64,000 nt of DNA from Mesorhizobium loti R88b. Its GTDB lineage: Bacteria; Pseudomonadota; Alphaproteobacteria; Rhizobiales; Rhizobiaceae. The translations under genes were made by a program, and so were the position numbers. Shown piece after piece: positions 35,163-44,155 of this stretch. The notes beneath the pieces were generated by a model, which searched no databases, was not told the DNA's origin, and was given only the letters and a program-made list of their open reading frames with translations. The first letter of the stretch is position 1. The number at the start of each line of letters is the position of its first letter. The DNA is taken from assembly GCF_013170845.1 (NCBI RefSeq), contig NZ_CP033367.1:1674001-1738000 (forward strand). Direction: 5' to 3'.

Positions 35163-35239
35163 CTTTCGCTGTATGTTCGAATGCAGCTCATGGAACCGAT
35201 TTCCGGCAACGGCGCAAGGCCACCTGCACTAGCCAATTG

Positions 35240-35266
35240 GTGAACAAATCTCTTTTGATTGTTCAC
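35240..35266. promoter_or_regulatory. Inverted repeat upstream of the dioxygenase gene
   Basis: GTGAACAA (35240-35247) and TTGTTCAC (35259-35266) form perfect 8-bp arms with an 11-base spacer, in the region between the divergent sulfatase and dioxygenase genes. It is a candidate operator, for example of a MarR-type repressor, but none is encoded next to it. Confidence 0.5.
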
Positions 35267-35381
35267 TTTTACAGCACAGTCCATTCTGTGTTTGCCGCCT
35301 TTGCCGCAAGCAGGGCTGTCCTCATATTGGCGTGGACAGCGGCAAGGGCCGCACAAACACCAAGGGAAGGAGCAAGAGACA

Positions 35382-36314
35382 ATGCTCGACCAGATCAAGG
35401 GCCTGCATCACGTCACCTCGATGGCCAGGGATGCCCGGCAGAACAATGATTTCTTCACCCACAAGCTCGGCCAGCGCCGGGTCAAGAAGACCGTCAATTT
35501 CGACGCGCCTGACGTCTACCACCTCTATTATGGCGACGAGGCCGGCACACCCGGTTCGGTGATGACCTATTTTCCGTTTCCCAACATCGGCAAGGGCCGT
35601 CACGGCGTCGGCGAGGTCGGCACCACGGTTTACTCCGTGCCGGAAGGCACGCTCGACTATTGGGAAAAGCGCTTCACCGACGAGGGCGTGACCGGTGTCT
35701 CCCGCGAGTAGAGCTTTGGTGAGAAGCGGCTCGGATTTGCCGGGCCGGACGGCGACGGTTTTGCGCTCGTCGAGGACAAGGCCGATAGCAGAGCACCCTG
35801 GGTCAAGGGCGGCATTCCAACTGACGAAGCGATCCGTGGCTTCCACTCGGTTTCGCTCAGGTTGAAGGATGGCGGTGCCACCGAGGAGCTCTTGAAATTC
35901 ATGGGTTACGAGGAAGTCGACAAGTCGGGCAATATCAGGCGGCTTGCCGTGAAGAATGGCAATGGCGCCGATGTCATAGACATCGAATCGCTTCCGACCG
36001 CGCCCTTCGCCGATCTCGGCGCCGGCTCGGTCCACCATGTCGCCTTCGCCGTCGAGAACCGCGCCAAGCAGCTCGAAGTGCGCAAGGCGTTGATCGATAC
36101 CGGCTATGGGGTAACGCCTGTCATCGACCGCGATTACTTTTGGGCGATCTATTTCCGCACGCCGGGCGGCGTGCTGTTCGAAGTCGCCACCAACGAGCCG
36201 GGATTCGACCGCGATGAGGATACCGCGCATCTGGGTGAGGCGCTGAAGCTGCCGACGCAGCACCAGCATCTCCGGCCCTATCTCGAACAGCATTTGCAGA
36301 AGCTGGAAGGCTAA
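35382..36314 (+). pseudogene. Ring-cleaving dioxygenase (VOC family, MhqO-like) interrupted by an in-frame stop
   Basis: The frame encodes a normal-length two-domain VOC dioxygenase of about 310 residues, but codon 110 is TAG (35709-35711). The first part starts MLDQIKGLHHVTSMARDARQ with a metal-ligand His in LHHVTS. After the stop the same frame continues SFGEKRLGFAGPDGDGFALV, then FHSVSLRL, SVHHVAFAVEN and YFRTPGGVLFEVAT with the remaining His and Glu ligands. No frameshift is present. The family cleaves hydroquinone- or catechol-type compounds. It is either a recent nonsense mutation, a sequencing error or (unlikely) read-through. GGAAGGAG precedes the ATG. Confidence 0.88.
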
Positions 36315-36318
36315 GGCC

Positions 36319-36939
36319 ATGAGCAAGGACGCTTACATCCACAAGGCGCTGCCCGGTTCGCCGGGCGGTCCGCTGCTTTTCGTCTTCCATGGCACGGGAG
36401 GCGACGAGAGCCAGCTTGTCTCGCTGGGGCGCGATCTCGTGCCCCAGGCCACCGTCATCTCGCCGCGCGGCGATGTCTCCGAACACGGTGCGGCGCGCTT
36501 TTTCCGCCGCACCGGCGAGGGCCTCTATGACATGGACGATTTGGCGCGGGGGACGAGCAAGATGGTCGCCTTCGTCAAGGCGCATGTTGAGGAGGCGAAG
36601 CCCTCGGCGGTGCTCGGCCTCGGCTACTCCAACGGCGCCAACATCCTGGCGTCCGTGGTGTTCGCCGAGCCTGAGCTGTTCGACGCTACGGTGCTGATGC
36701 ATCCGCTGATTCCGTTCGAACCGCAGGTGAAGGGCAGCCTTTCCGGTCGCCACATCCTGCTGACCGCTGGCAAGCGCGACCCGATCTGCCCGCCGAACGT
36801 GACGACGCGGCTCGAGGCCTATTTGCGTGCCGATGGCGCCGATGTCACAGTGGCGTGGCACGAAGGCGGGCACGAGGTGCGGCCAAACGAAATCGAGGCG
36901 GCCCGGCGGCTCTTCGCCGGTGTCGCTCAAGGAGTGTAG
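36319..36939 (+). CDS. Alpha/beta-hydrolase, phospholipase/carboxylesterase type (MhqD-like)
   Basis: Encodes 206 residues. The nucleophile is Ser104 in LGYSNGANILAS. HGTGGDE forms the oxyanion region, and the acid and base are Asp in TAGKRDPICPP and His in HEGGHEV. The length and position directly after an MhqO-like dioxygenase match the mhqO-mhqD pairing seen in quinone and aromatic-compound resistance operons. It follows the dioxygenase frame by four bases. If the dioxygenase is dead, this gene could still be translated from its own AAGGC-type site. Confidence 0.87.
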   Translation: MSKDAYIHKALPGSPGGPLLFVFHGTGGDESQLVSLGRDLVPQATVISPRGDVSEHGAARFFRRTGEGLYDMDDLARGTSKMVAFVKAHVEEAKPSAVLGLGYSNGANILASVVFAEPELFDATVLMHPLIPFEPQVKGSLSGRHILLTAGKRDPICPPNVTTRLEAYLRADGADVTVAWHEGGHEVRPNEIEAARRLFAGVAQGV

Positions 36940-36941
36940 AA

Positions 36942-37241
36942 ATGCCCGACCAACTGCCTGAAATCGAACTGGAAGACCGCGGCTCCAAGGGGCGTTATGT
37001 GCTGCGCGGCCCCGGTGGCGCCGAGGCCGAGATGACCTTCACCAAGATCGGCGAACACCAGATCATCATCGACCACACGGAAGTGCCGGACGCATTTCGC
37101 GGCCAGGGTGCCGGGCTTCGGCTCGTCACCCGTGCCGTCGAGGATGCTCGGGCAGTGGGCAAGAAGATCATCCCGCTTTGTCCCTTCGCCAACGCCCAGT
37201 TCCGCCGCCATCCGGAATGGGCCGACGTGCTGAAGCAGTAG
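36942..37241 (+). CDS. GNAT-like N-acetyltransferase (YjdJ type)
   Basis: Encodes 99 residues, a minimal GNAT fold. It has beta strands with YVLRGPGGAEAEMTF and HQIIIDHTEVP, the acetyl-CoA loop FRGQGAGLRLVTRAVEDAR and PLCPFANAQFRRHPEWADVL. This short family has no firmly known substrate. It starts two bases after the hydrolase stop, with AAGGAG upstream, so it is the third gene of the operon. Confidence 0.88.
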   Translation: MPDQLPEIELEDRGSKGRYVLRGPGGAEAEMTFTKIGEHQIIIDHTEVPDAFRGQGAGLRLVTRAVEDARAVGKKIIPLCPFANAQFRRHPEWADVLKQ

Positions 37242-37386
37242 GGGCGCGCAAGCACATCGTCGATCGGTATGCATGGGAAGAAGGGGCGGTCGCGGCAGCC
37301 GATTGGCTTTGTCATTTGCCGCGACCGGATATCTTGCCTAGATATGATATATCGCCGTGCCGACAAACGAAGTGAATGATCCCCCT

Positions 37387-38445
37387 ATGACCGAAACAGA
37401 CCTCGTCCCCGTCTTCGACGGCCACAATGATACGCTGCTGCGACTTTATCAGTCGAAGGACACGGACGTCGAAAAGCTGTTCATCGAGGGGAAGTCGGGC
37501 GGTCATATCGACCTGCCGCGTGCGAAAGCCGGCGGCTTTGCCGGCGGCATGTTCGCGATCTTCCCGCCGCCGGTCGAGAAGGCCAGGCGCAGCGCCGTGC
37601 CATTGGCGCCGAGCGACAGCGAGCCGCTGCCGCCGGAGGTGCCGCGCGCCGATGCGCTCAACTCGACGATCGCGATGGCCTCGATCCTGTTCCGGCTGGA
37701 ACGGGCCGGAGCGCTTGCCGTCTGCCGGACCGCCGCCGACATACACAACGCCATGGCCAGAGGCACGATCGCCGCCGTGTTCCACATCGAGGGCGTCGAG
37801 GCGATCGATCCCGAACTCACCATGCTCGACGTACTGCATGCGGCCGGCCTGCGCTCGCTCGGCATCGTCTGGAGCCGGCCGAATGCTTTCGGTCACGGCG
37901 TGCCGTTCCGCTTTCCGTCCTCGCCCGATACCGGCCCGGGTCTGACTGACGCCGGCAAGGCGCTGGTCAAGGCCTGCAATCAGCTGAAGATCATGATCGA
38001 TCTTTCGCACCTGAACGAGAAAGGCTTTCGCGATGTCGCCGCGCTGAGCGATGCGCCGCTGGTCGCCACTCATTCTAATGTGCATGCGCTCTGCACCCAT
38101 TCACGCAATCTCACCGATTGGCAGCTTGGCGCGATCCGCGAGTCCGGCGGCATGGTCGGGCTGAATTTCGCCACCGGCTTCTTGCGCGAAGACGGCAGGA
38201 TGAACAGCGACACCAGCCTCGACATCATGGTGCGCCATGTCGATTCGCTGCTGCAGGCGCTGGGCGAGGACGGCGTCGGTCTCGGTTCGGATTTCGACGG
38301 CGCCATGATTCCGGCCGTCATCGGTGACGTCGCCGGCCTGCCGAAGCTGATCGATGCGTTGGCCGCGCGCGGTTTCGGCCGGGCATTGATCGAAAAAATC
38401 GCCTATCGCAATTGGTTGAACATGCTTGAAAAGACAATTGGATAG
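37387..38445 (+). CDS. Membrane dipeptidase (peptidase M19, renal dipeptidase family)
   Basis: Encodes 352 residues. Zinc ligands are visible in VFDGHNDTLLR (H-x-D), FHIEGVEAIDPE (Glu) and THSNVHALCTHSRN (two His), with LGSDFDGAMIP near the C-terminus. The family hydrolyses dipeptides; relatives occur in some betaine-catabolism clusters, where the role is unclear. No signal peptide is present. The ATG at 37387 is chosen by homology to the family start; a GTG at 37357 would add ten residues. It is convergent with the next operon, only ten bases away. Confidence 0.88.
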   Translation: MTETDLVPVFDGHNDTLLRLYQSKDTDVEKLFIEGKSGGHIDLPRAKAGGFAGGMFAIFPPPVEKARRSAVPLAPSDSEPLPPEVPRADALNSTIAMASILFRLERAGALAVCRTAADIHNAMARGTIAAVFHIEGVEAIDPELTMLDVLHAAGLRSLGIVWSRPNAFGHGVPFRFPSSPDTGPGLTDAGKALVKACNQLKIMIDLSHLNEKGFRDVAALSDAPLVATHSNVHALCTHSRNLTDWQLGAIRESGGMVGLNFATGFLREDGRMNSDTSLDIMVRHVDSLLQALGEDGVGLGSDFDGAMIPAVIGDVAGLPKLIDALAARGFGRALIEKIAYRNWLNMLEKTIG

Positions 38446-38455
38446 CGCGCAGGCG

Positions 38456-38716
38456 CTATTCGAAACCAATTCTTTTGAGCCAGTCCTTGCCGACGCCACG
38501 ATCGCGGATGATCGGCAGCGGATTTTCTGAATCAAGCCGGGCGCAGATGCGGTAGACTTCGAGCGTCTCGGCGCTCATCTCGTCGCGCTTGTAGAAGAAC
38601 ATGGCGGCGGCGTAGCGCGTGCGGCCGGACCATTGTTCGCCAAGCGGCGTGTTGACCAGCTCCCACTGCTCTGCGGCTTCCCCATCTTCTTGTAGCTTGT
38701 CGGCTTCGTCGGCCAT
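38456..38716 (-). CDS. Small conserved-looking hypothetical protein of the oxidoreductase operon
   Basis: Encodes 86 residues, soluble and acidic at the N-terminus (MADEADKLQEDGEAAEQWEL). A more conserved-looking middle (GRTRYAAAMFFYKRDEMSAE) and LEVYRICARLDSENPLPIIR follow. No domain recognised. It starts two bases after the GcvT-like gene stop, so it is the last gene of a four-gene operon and may be an accessory protein for one of the enzymes. Confidence 0.75.
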   Translation of the reverse strand: MADEADKLQEDGEAAEQWELVNTPLGEQWSGRTRYAAAMFFYKRDEMSAETLEVYRICARLDSENPLPIIRDRGVGKDWLKRIGFE

Positions 38717-38718
38717 GG

Positions 38719-39978
38719 TCAGAAATCCGCTGGCGGATTGGCGGTGCGGCGGTCGAGCTTGATGAAAGGCCGTGCCACCACCTTGGCCCGTTTCATCAGC
38801 TTCTGATACTGCAGCTCGCGCATGGCGTAGATCTCGACCCAGAGGTCCTCAACCATCGTATCACCATATGGCCGCTCCAGCGAAGCGATGGCGATGTTGC
38901 GCTTGGCCATCGGCGACCACATGGCGGCACTGACCAGTCCGACCTCCTGGCCTTTCTTGTGGTAGACGATGGCGTGTTCGGCCGGGATGTTGCCTTCGAT
39001 CTCCAGCCCGACCAGCACATGGCGGAGCTTGCGTTTGGCGCGCGCTTCGAGGATGGCGCGGCGGCCGTTGAAATGGCCTTTTCCCGGATCGATCATGAAG
39101 CCCAGCCCGATCTCGTCGGGCCTGCGCAAGCGGTCGGCGCGGATGGCGTGTTCGGCGGTGGTGAAATCGGCATTGGCAACGATCAGCCCGGCCTCGAGCC
39201 GGGCGCGGTTGAGCGCGATGTAGCCGATGGCCCTGATACCGCGCAGTTCGCCCGCTGTCATCAACCGATCCCACAGGCTCAGCGCCTTGTCTGCCGAAAC
39301 GAACAGTTCGTAGCCGAGATCGCCGGTGAAGCCGGTGCGCGATATGGTGACGGTGCCGCCATCATGGGCAAACTCGGCGAGGTCGAAGATCTTCAATCGC
39401 TCGACGGCGGCAAAGCCGGCATCGCGCAGTACGGCGAAGGAGGTTGGCCCCTGCAGCGCGAGCCCGGCGACCGCCTCGGTTTCCTCCTCGACGATGACGT
39501 CGAAGCCGATGGCGCTGTCGAGCAGCCAGGGCAGATGCCGCTCCTGCGAACACAGGCGGAAGCGGGTCGGCGACAGCCGGAACAGAGTGCCGTCGTCGAG
39601 GACAAAACCTTCGTCGTCGCACCATGCCGTGTAGTGGACGCGGCCGGACCTGAGTTTGGTGACATCGCGCAAGGTGACCCGATCGAGGAAGGCTTCGGCT
39701 CCCGGCCCCTCGATCCGGTATTTGGTCATCGGCGAGATGTCGAACAGCGCCGCCTGGCTGCGGATGGCGAAGTATTCGAGCTCCTCGTCCCACAGCGAAT
39801 GCGGTGCGCGGTAGCCGGCCCAATTGTACCAGTCCTGGGTTCTGGCCAGCGCATCGAGGCGCGGCTGGAATGGCGTGCCAAGGCGCAGCGTGCGGAAATG
39901 GCCTTGGGCGGCGATGCGCGCGGAAACAGCCACATTGGCCGCCTTTGCAACGGGCTTCTTCCTGGTCGCTTGGGCCAT
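38719..39978 (-). CDS. GcvT-family aminomethyltransferase/demethylase-like protein
   Basis: Encodes 419 residues. The folate-binding GcvT domain is shown by ALFDISPMTKYRIEGPGAEA, GRVHYTAWCDDEGFVLDDGT, ISRTGFTGDLGYELFVSADK and IGYIALNRARLEAGLIVANA. A C-terminal barrel (VGLVSAAMWSPMAKRNIAIA) completes the fold. Relatives move one-carbon units from methylamine substrates to tetrahydrofolate, as in glycine cleavage or N-demethylation of dimethylglycine and sarcosine. It sits in an operon with two FAD oxidoreductases, suggesting oxidative N-demethylation. The first 20 residues are a basic, Ala-rich tail. Confidence 0.9.
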   Translation of the reverse strand: MAQATRKKPVAKAANVAVSARIAAQGHFRTLRLGTPFQPRLDALARTQDWYNWAGYRAPHSLWDEELEYFAIRSQAALFDISPMTKYRIEGPGAEAFLDRVTLRDVTKLRSGRVHYTAWCDDEGFVLDDGTLFRLSPTRFRLCSQERHLPWLLDSAIGFDVIVEEETEAVAGLALQGPTSFAVLRDAGFAAVERLKIFDLAEFAHDGGTVTISRTGFTGDLGYELFVSADKALSLWDRLMTAGELRGIRAIGYIALNRARLEAGLIVANADFTTAEHAIRADRLRRPDEIGLGFMIDPGKGHFNGRRAILEARAKRKLRHVLVGLEIEGNIPAEHAIVYHKKGQEVGLVSAAMWSPMAKRNIAIASLERPYGDTMVEDLWVEIYAMRELQYQKLMKRAKVVARPFIKLDRRTANPPADF

Positions 39979-39981
39979 GAC

Positions 39982-41547
39982 CTATTCCTTCATCGCGATG
40001 ATGCGCTTTGCAGCGTTGAGCCCTGGTGCACCGGAGACACCGCCACCGGGATGCGAGCCGGCGCCGGCCAGGAACAGCCCTTCGAGCGGCGTGTTGTAGC
40101 CGGACCAGCCGGAGACCGGGCGCGAGATCAGCATCTGGTCGGCCTGTAATTCGCCATGGTGCCAATGGCCGCCCGGCATGCGGTAGCGCGTCTCGATATC
40201 GGCCGGGGTGAGAAGCTCGGCATGGACGACGCTCTTGCCGATGCCAGGCGCATAAGCCTCGAGTTGCGCCATGATCGCCTTGAGCAGTTTTGGCTTGCCG
40301 GAATCCCAGCCTTCTTTCAACGCGTAGGGCGCGTATTGCACCACCGCCGACAGCACACAGGCTCCATCAGGCGCAAGCGAGGGTTCGGCGAGGCTGGGCA
40401 GGGTGATCTCCATCACCGGCTCGGGCGAGAATTCACCGTATTTGCATGGGTTGAAGGCGCGTTCGACATGATCGGGCGAGGGGGCGATGACCAACCGGCC
40501 CTTGTGGCCTGCTGCATCGACCCCGCCAAATTGCGGCGGCCGGTCGAGCGCCAAGTGGAGCTTGGCGGCGTCGCCCTTCATGCGGATGTTTTTCACCTTG
40601 CGCACGAAGCCGGTATCGATCTCGCGCGGCCCGACAAGGTCGAGGAACGTGGTTGCCGGATTGATGGCCGAGACGATGGTCCTGGCGCGCAACTCCTCGC
40701 CAGTGTCGAGCACGACGCCGACAGCGCGACCTTTCTCGACGATGATTTTTGCCACGGAAACCGATGTGCGGATGGTGACACCGGCCTTCTCCGCCGAGGC
40801 GCGAATGGCGGCGACGACAGCGCCCATGCCGCCCTTTGGCAGAGCTTGCGCACCGGATGCCCCGCCGGTCTCACCCGCCAGTCGATAATAGAGCCCGAGC
40901 AGCGAGGTTGGCGAGCGCGGGCCGAGATGGCTGCCAAGGGTTGCGTCGAAGGCGAGCAGGCCTTTCAGCCTGTCGTCCTCGAGCTGTTCGTCGAGCAAAT
41001 CGGCGATGTTCATCAACAGCACGCGCAGGAAGTCGCGCATGTCTTCCTTGCCGAGCTTTTTCAGCGCCAGTGCGGTCTGGCCGAGGGACGCGGTCTCCAG
41101 CAACGACATGCCGGCGAGATCGGGGGCGCGGCGGGAGAGGAACGGCTTCAGAATGCCGGCATAGCGCAGCAGCTGCGCGCGCAATTCTTTCCAGGCCGAT
41201 TGCTCGGAGGAACTGGCGCCGGTCAGCACCTCGCCATAGGCGCCATGCAGCATCAACGATGGGCCATCCTTCGACAGGGCAACAGACGGCAGGAAGTCGG
41301 CGCGGGCAAATTGCAGCCCATGTTTCTCCAGCTCCAGCGTCTTCACCACATCGGGATGCAGACGGTTCAGCACGTGAGCGATTGATGAGGCGCGGAACCC
41401 GGGTGCGAATTCCTTGGTGCGCGCGGCGCCGCCGACTTCGGCGCCCGCCTCCAGCACCAGCACCTTGCGGCCGGCTTTCGCCAGCGTGGCCGCAGCGACA
41501 AGGCCGTTGTGGCCGCCGCCAATGACGATGGAATCAAATGACGTCAT
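39982..41547 (-). CDS. FAD-dependent oxidoreductase, phytoene-desaturase-like (second of two)
   Basis: Encodes 521 residues. The N-terminal dinucleotide site is SIVIGGGHNGLVAAATLAKA, followed by EVGGAARTKEFAPGFRAS. The C-terminal FAD motif is LEGLFLAGAGSHPGGGVSGA. This subgroup of the phytoene dehydrogenase/amine oxidase superfamily is often annotated as NAD(P)/FAD-dependent oxidoreductase, with unknown substrates. Its start overlaps the stop of the upstream paralogue by 14 bases, indicating coupling and perhaps a heteromeric enzyme. Confidence 0.9.
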   Translation of the reverse strand: MTSFDSIVIGGGHNGLVAAATLAKAGRKVLVLEAGAEVGGAARTKEFAPGFRASSIAHVLNRLHPDVVKTLELEKHGLQFARADFLPSVALSKDGPSLMLHGAYGEVLTGASSSEQSAWKELRAQLLRYAGILKPFLSRRAPDLAGMSLLETASLGQTALALKKLGKEDMRDFLRVLLMNIADLLDEQLEDDRLKGLLAFDATLGSHLGPRSPTSLLGLYYRLAGETGGASGAQALPKGGMGAVVAAIRASAEKAGVTIRTSVSVAKIIVEKGRAVGVVLDTGEELRARTIVSAINPATTFLDLVGPREIDTGFVRKVKNIRMKGDAAKLHLALDRPPQFGGVDAAGHKGRLVIAPSPDHVERAFNPCKYGEFSPEPVMEITLPSLAEPSLAPDGACVLSAVVQYAPYALKEGWDSGKPKLLKAIMAQLEAYAPGIGKSVVHAELLTPADIETRYRMPGGHWHHGELQADQMLISRPVSGWSGYNTPLEGLFLAGAGSHPGGGVSGAPGLNAAKRIIAMKE

Positions 41548-43153
41548 GGGCTGGGCTCATATGCGAGGTGGATTTGGCGAGATCGCGCAGGATCTCGGCG
41601 GCGGCATTGCGGCCGGGCGCACCCATGACGCCGCCGCCGGGATGGGTCGAGGAGCCGCACATATAGAGCCCGCCGACCGGCGAGCGATATTGCGCGTAGC
41701 CCGGCACCGGGCGGTTGAACAAAAGCTGGTCGAAGGTCAGTTCGCCCTGAAAAATGTTCCCTTCGGTGAGGCCGACCTCGGCCTCGATCTCGCGTGGCGT
41801 GCGCACCTCCATGTGGATGATGCGGTCACGGAAGCCCGGCGAGTATTCGGCTATCTGCGCAATTACGCTTTCGGCGAAACCATCGCGGTCGGCATCGGTC
41901 CAGTCTTGGCCGTTCACCTTCGGCGGCGCGTACTGCACGAAGCAACTCATGAAGTGTTTGCCCGGCGGCGCCATGGTCGGGTCGAGCGTCGTCGGGATCA
42001 CCATGTCGAGGAACGGGTCAGACGACCAGCGACCGGCCTTCCAGTCGTCATAGGCGCGCTCCATGCGCTCCATCGAATCGGTGAAATGCATGTCGCCGCG
42101 ATAGACCGGCGAATCCTTCGGCAGCGCGGGGAATTCCGGCAGCGAATCGAGCGCGATGTTGACCTTGCCGGACGAGCCGCGGATCTTGAAGTTCTTCACC
42201 CGGCGCAGGAAAATGTCGGGCAGTTCCTTCTCCTCGACCAGCTTCAGGAACGTGCGCTTCACGTCGGCGTTGGAGACGACGAGCTTGCCGTAAATCTCCT
42301 CGCCGCCGGCCAGAACCACGCCCTTGGCCTTGCCTCGGCTCACCAGCACATGGTCGACCTCGGCGCCGGTGCGGATGGTGCCACCCGACGCCTTGAACGA
42401 CGCGGCAAGCGCCTTGGTGACCGCGCCCATGCCGCCGCGCGCATAGCCCCAGGCGCCGACCGAGCCGTCGACCTCGCCCATGTAGTGGTGCAGCAGCACG
42501 TAAGCCGTGCCGGGCGACATCGGCCCGAGTGCTGTGCCGATGATGCCGGACAGAGCGAAGTTCGCCTTGATGACATCGGTCTCGAAATATTCGTCGAGGA
42601 ATTCCGAGATCGACATGGTCCAGAAGCGCAGTGTCAGCGCCATTTCCTCAGCAGACAGGCCGGCGAATTTCTTACCAAGGTACAGCAGCTCGCCGAGGTC
42701 GCGCGGCTTGAGGCTGGTCGGGTCGGGGGCGGTCCGCATCAAGAGCGGCTGGATGAAGCGGCACTGCCGCGTCACGTCGCGGGCGTAACGGTCATAGGCT
42801 TCTGCATCGCGTTTGGAAAAGCGGGCGAATTCGCGCCGGTGCGCATCGTGGTCGCGGTAGTTGGCGAGGTAGTCGCCATCGCGGGTGAACACCGCGCCGC
42901 CCTCATAGGAGATGACCTGCAGGCCGAAGCGCGGCAGTTCGAGGTCGCGCATGATCTCGGGGCGAAACAGCGAGCAGACATAGGAGCAGTTGGAGTAAAG
43001 GAAGCCCGGCGTCAGCTCACGGCTGGTGGCTGCACCTCCGACCCAGTCGTTCTTCTCGACCACCAGCACGTCGAGCCCGGCACGCTGCAGGTAGCAGGCG
43101 TTGACCAGACCGTTGTGTCCGCCGCCGATGATGATCGCGTCCCAAGCTTTCAT
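41534..43153 (-). CDS. FAD-dependent oxidoreductase, phytoene-desaturase-like (first of two)
   Basis: Encodes 539 residues. It has the FAD site AIIIGGGHNGLVNACYLQRA, then DWVGGAATSRELTPGFLYSN, ALGPMSPGTAYVLLHHYMGE and the C-terminal motif GGLYMCGSSTHPGGGVMGAP. It is related to the next gene along its length. It is the first gene of a four-gene operon (two oxidoreductases, GcvT-like protein, 86-residue protein) that starts beside a TetR-type operator. The substrate is unknown; context suggests an amine or methylated compound. Confidence 0.9.
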   Translation of the reverse strand: MKAWDAIIIGGGHNGLVNACYLQRAGLDVLVVEKNDWVGGAATSRELTPGFLYSNCSYVCSLFRPEIMRDLELPRFGLQVISYEGGAVFTRDGDYLANYRDHDAHRREFARFSKRDAEAYDRYARDVTRQCRFIQPLLMRTAPDPTSLKPRDLGELLYLGKKFAGLSAEEMALTLRFWTMSISEFLDEYFETDVIKANFALSGIIGTALGPMSPGTAYVLLHHYMGEVDGSVGAWGYARGGMGAVTKALAASFKASGGTIRTGAEVDHVLVSRGKAKGVVLAGGEEIYGKLVVSNADVKRTFLKLVEEKELPDIFLRRVKNFKIRGSSGKVNIALDSLPEFPALPKDSPVYRGDMHFTDSMERMERAYDDWKAGRWSSDPFLDMVIPTTLDPTMAPPGKHFMSCFVQYAPPKVNGQDWTDADRDGFAESVIAQIAEYSPGFRDRIIHMEVRTPREIEAEVGLTEGNIFQGELTFDQLLFNRPVPGYAQYRSPVGGLYMCGSSTHPGGGVMGAPGRNAAAEILRDLAKSTSHMSPAHDVI

Positions 43154-43253
43154 GTTGGCCCTGTTCTCATGCGCGACCCGCTGTTCATTTTTGCGTGATC
43201 TGTTCCCGATTGGGCGGAATCTGGCACGATATCAGCCGTTCTGTCCAGCCATA

Positions 43254-43269
43254 CTGAATGAATGTTCAA
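43254..43269. promoter_or_regulatory. TetR-type operator, copy A
   Basis: CTGAAT-GAAT-GTTCAA, a 16-bp palindrome of form YTGAAY-N4-RTTCAA. It lies almost midway (about 85 bases each way) between the divergent FAD-oxidoreductase and methyltransferase genes. Two more copies stand at 51465 and 57275; copies A and B are both followed by AATGATG. Confidence 0.7.
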
Positions 43270-43354
43270 CAAATGATGTTGCGTTTTCCCCAGCATGGGT
43301 TACGCTTTGCCGGCATTCGAAACTGATGAAATCGGCTGACGGAGCCGAAGTCCG

Positions 43355-44149
43355 ATGATCGAAACGGCAGATGCCGAGCCGGAGTATGACGACACCGCCA
43401 TCCGCTTCCTCGAGGCGCTGTGGGGCGACGGCTACCTGTCACCGGGTGGGCCAGAAGAGGTCGACCGGGTGGTCGAGGGCCTTTCGCTCCATGACAAGAC
43501 GATCCTCGACATCGGCTGCGGCTCCGGCGGCATCGCGCTGCATCTGATCGAGCGCCATGGCGCTGCCCAGGCCACCGGTTTTGATGTCGAACAGCCGGTG
43601 ATCGAGGCGGCCCGGCAACGTGCCGCGGCGCGTGGGTTGGAGCAGAAGGCCAGCTTCATCCTGGGGCCGCCGGGACCGCTGCCTTTCGCCGATCGCTCCT
43701 TCGATGTCGTCTTCTCCAAGGATGCGCTGCTGCACGTGCCTGACAAGGACGCGCTGTTCGCCGAGATATTCCGGGTGCTGAAGCCGGGCGGCGTCTTTGC
43801 GGCTTCCAACTGGATGATTGGCCATGACGGTGAACCGTCGCCCGAGATGAAGGCCTATGTCGCCGCCGAGGGGCTGTCCTTCGCCATGGCCTCGCCCGCG
43901 CGCTATGCCCAGGCGATGCGTGGCGCCGGCTTTACCGATGTCACCGTGCGCGACCGCAATCCCTGGTACCGGGAGGTGGCGCGCGGGGAACTCACGCGGC
44001 TCAAGGGACCGCTCTACCGACAGGTCGCGGCAGCGGTCGGCGCGGCCTATGTCGACAAGAACATCAAGACCTGGGAGGCAATGCAGAAGGTGCTTGACAG
44101 TGGCGAGCACCGTCCCACTCATCTGCGCGGTTGGAAGCCGGTAGGATAG
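43355..44149 (+). CDS. SAM-dependent methyltransferase, phosphoethanolamine-methyltransferase-like
   Basis: Encodes 264 residues, a class I methyltransferase with motif [17 protein letters not shown], an acidic SAM ribose ligand in ATGFDVEQP and motif [16 protein letters not shown]. The N-terminal [20 protein letters not shown] resembles small-molecule N-methyltransferases acting on phosphoethanolamine or glycine. It is the first gene of a five-gene operon with TetR, two binding proteins and an amine oxidase, so an amine substrate is plausible but not proven. Confidence 0.87.
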   Translation: MIETADAEPEYDDTAIRFLEALWGDGYLSPGGPEEVDRVVEGLSLHDKTILDIGCGSGGIALHLIERHGAAQATGFDVEQPVIEAARQRAAARGLEQKASFILGPPGPLPFADRSFDVVFSKDALLHVPDKDALFAEIFRVLKPGGVFAASNWMIGHDGEPSPEMKAYVAAEGLSFAMASPARYAQAMRGAGFTDVTVRDRNPWYREVARGELTRLKGPLYRQVAAAVGAAYVDKNIKTWEAMQKVLDSGEHRPTHLRGWKPVG

Positions 44150-44155
44150 CCGGCA

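Noticed and set aside
35709..35711. TAG in the dioxygenase as a pyrrolysine or programmed read-through codon
   Set aside because: No pyrrolysine genes or read-through context are visible and the organism group does not use this; mutation or sequencing error is simpler.
37310..37360. AT-rich GATATC/GATATATC stretch before the dipeptidase as an operator
   Set aside because: The arms do not form a consistent palindrome and no matching copy occurs elsewhere; it is probably just an AT-rich promoter.
41414..43198. Plus-strand open frame of 594 codons opposite the FAD oxidoreductase
   Set aside because: Antisense shadow of a clear FAD enzyme; no domain and no ribosome site.
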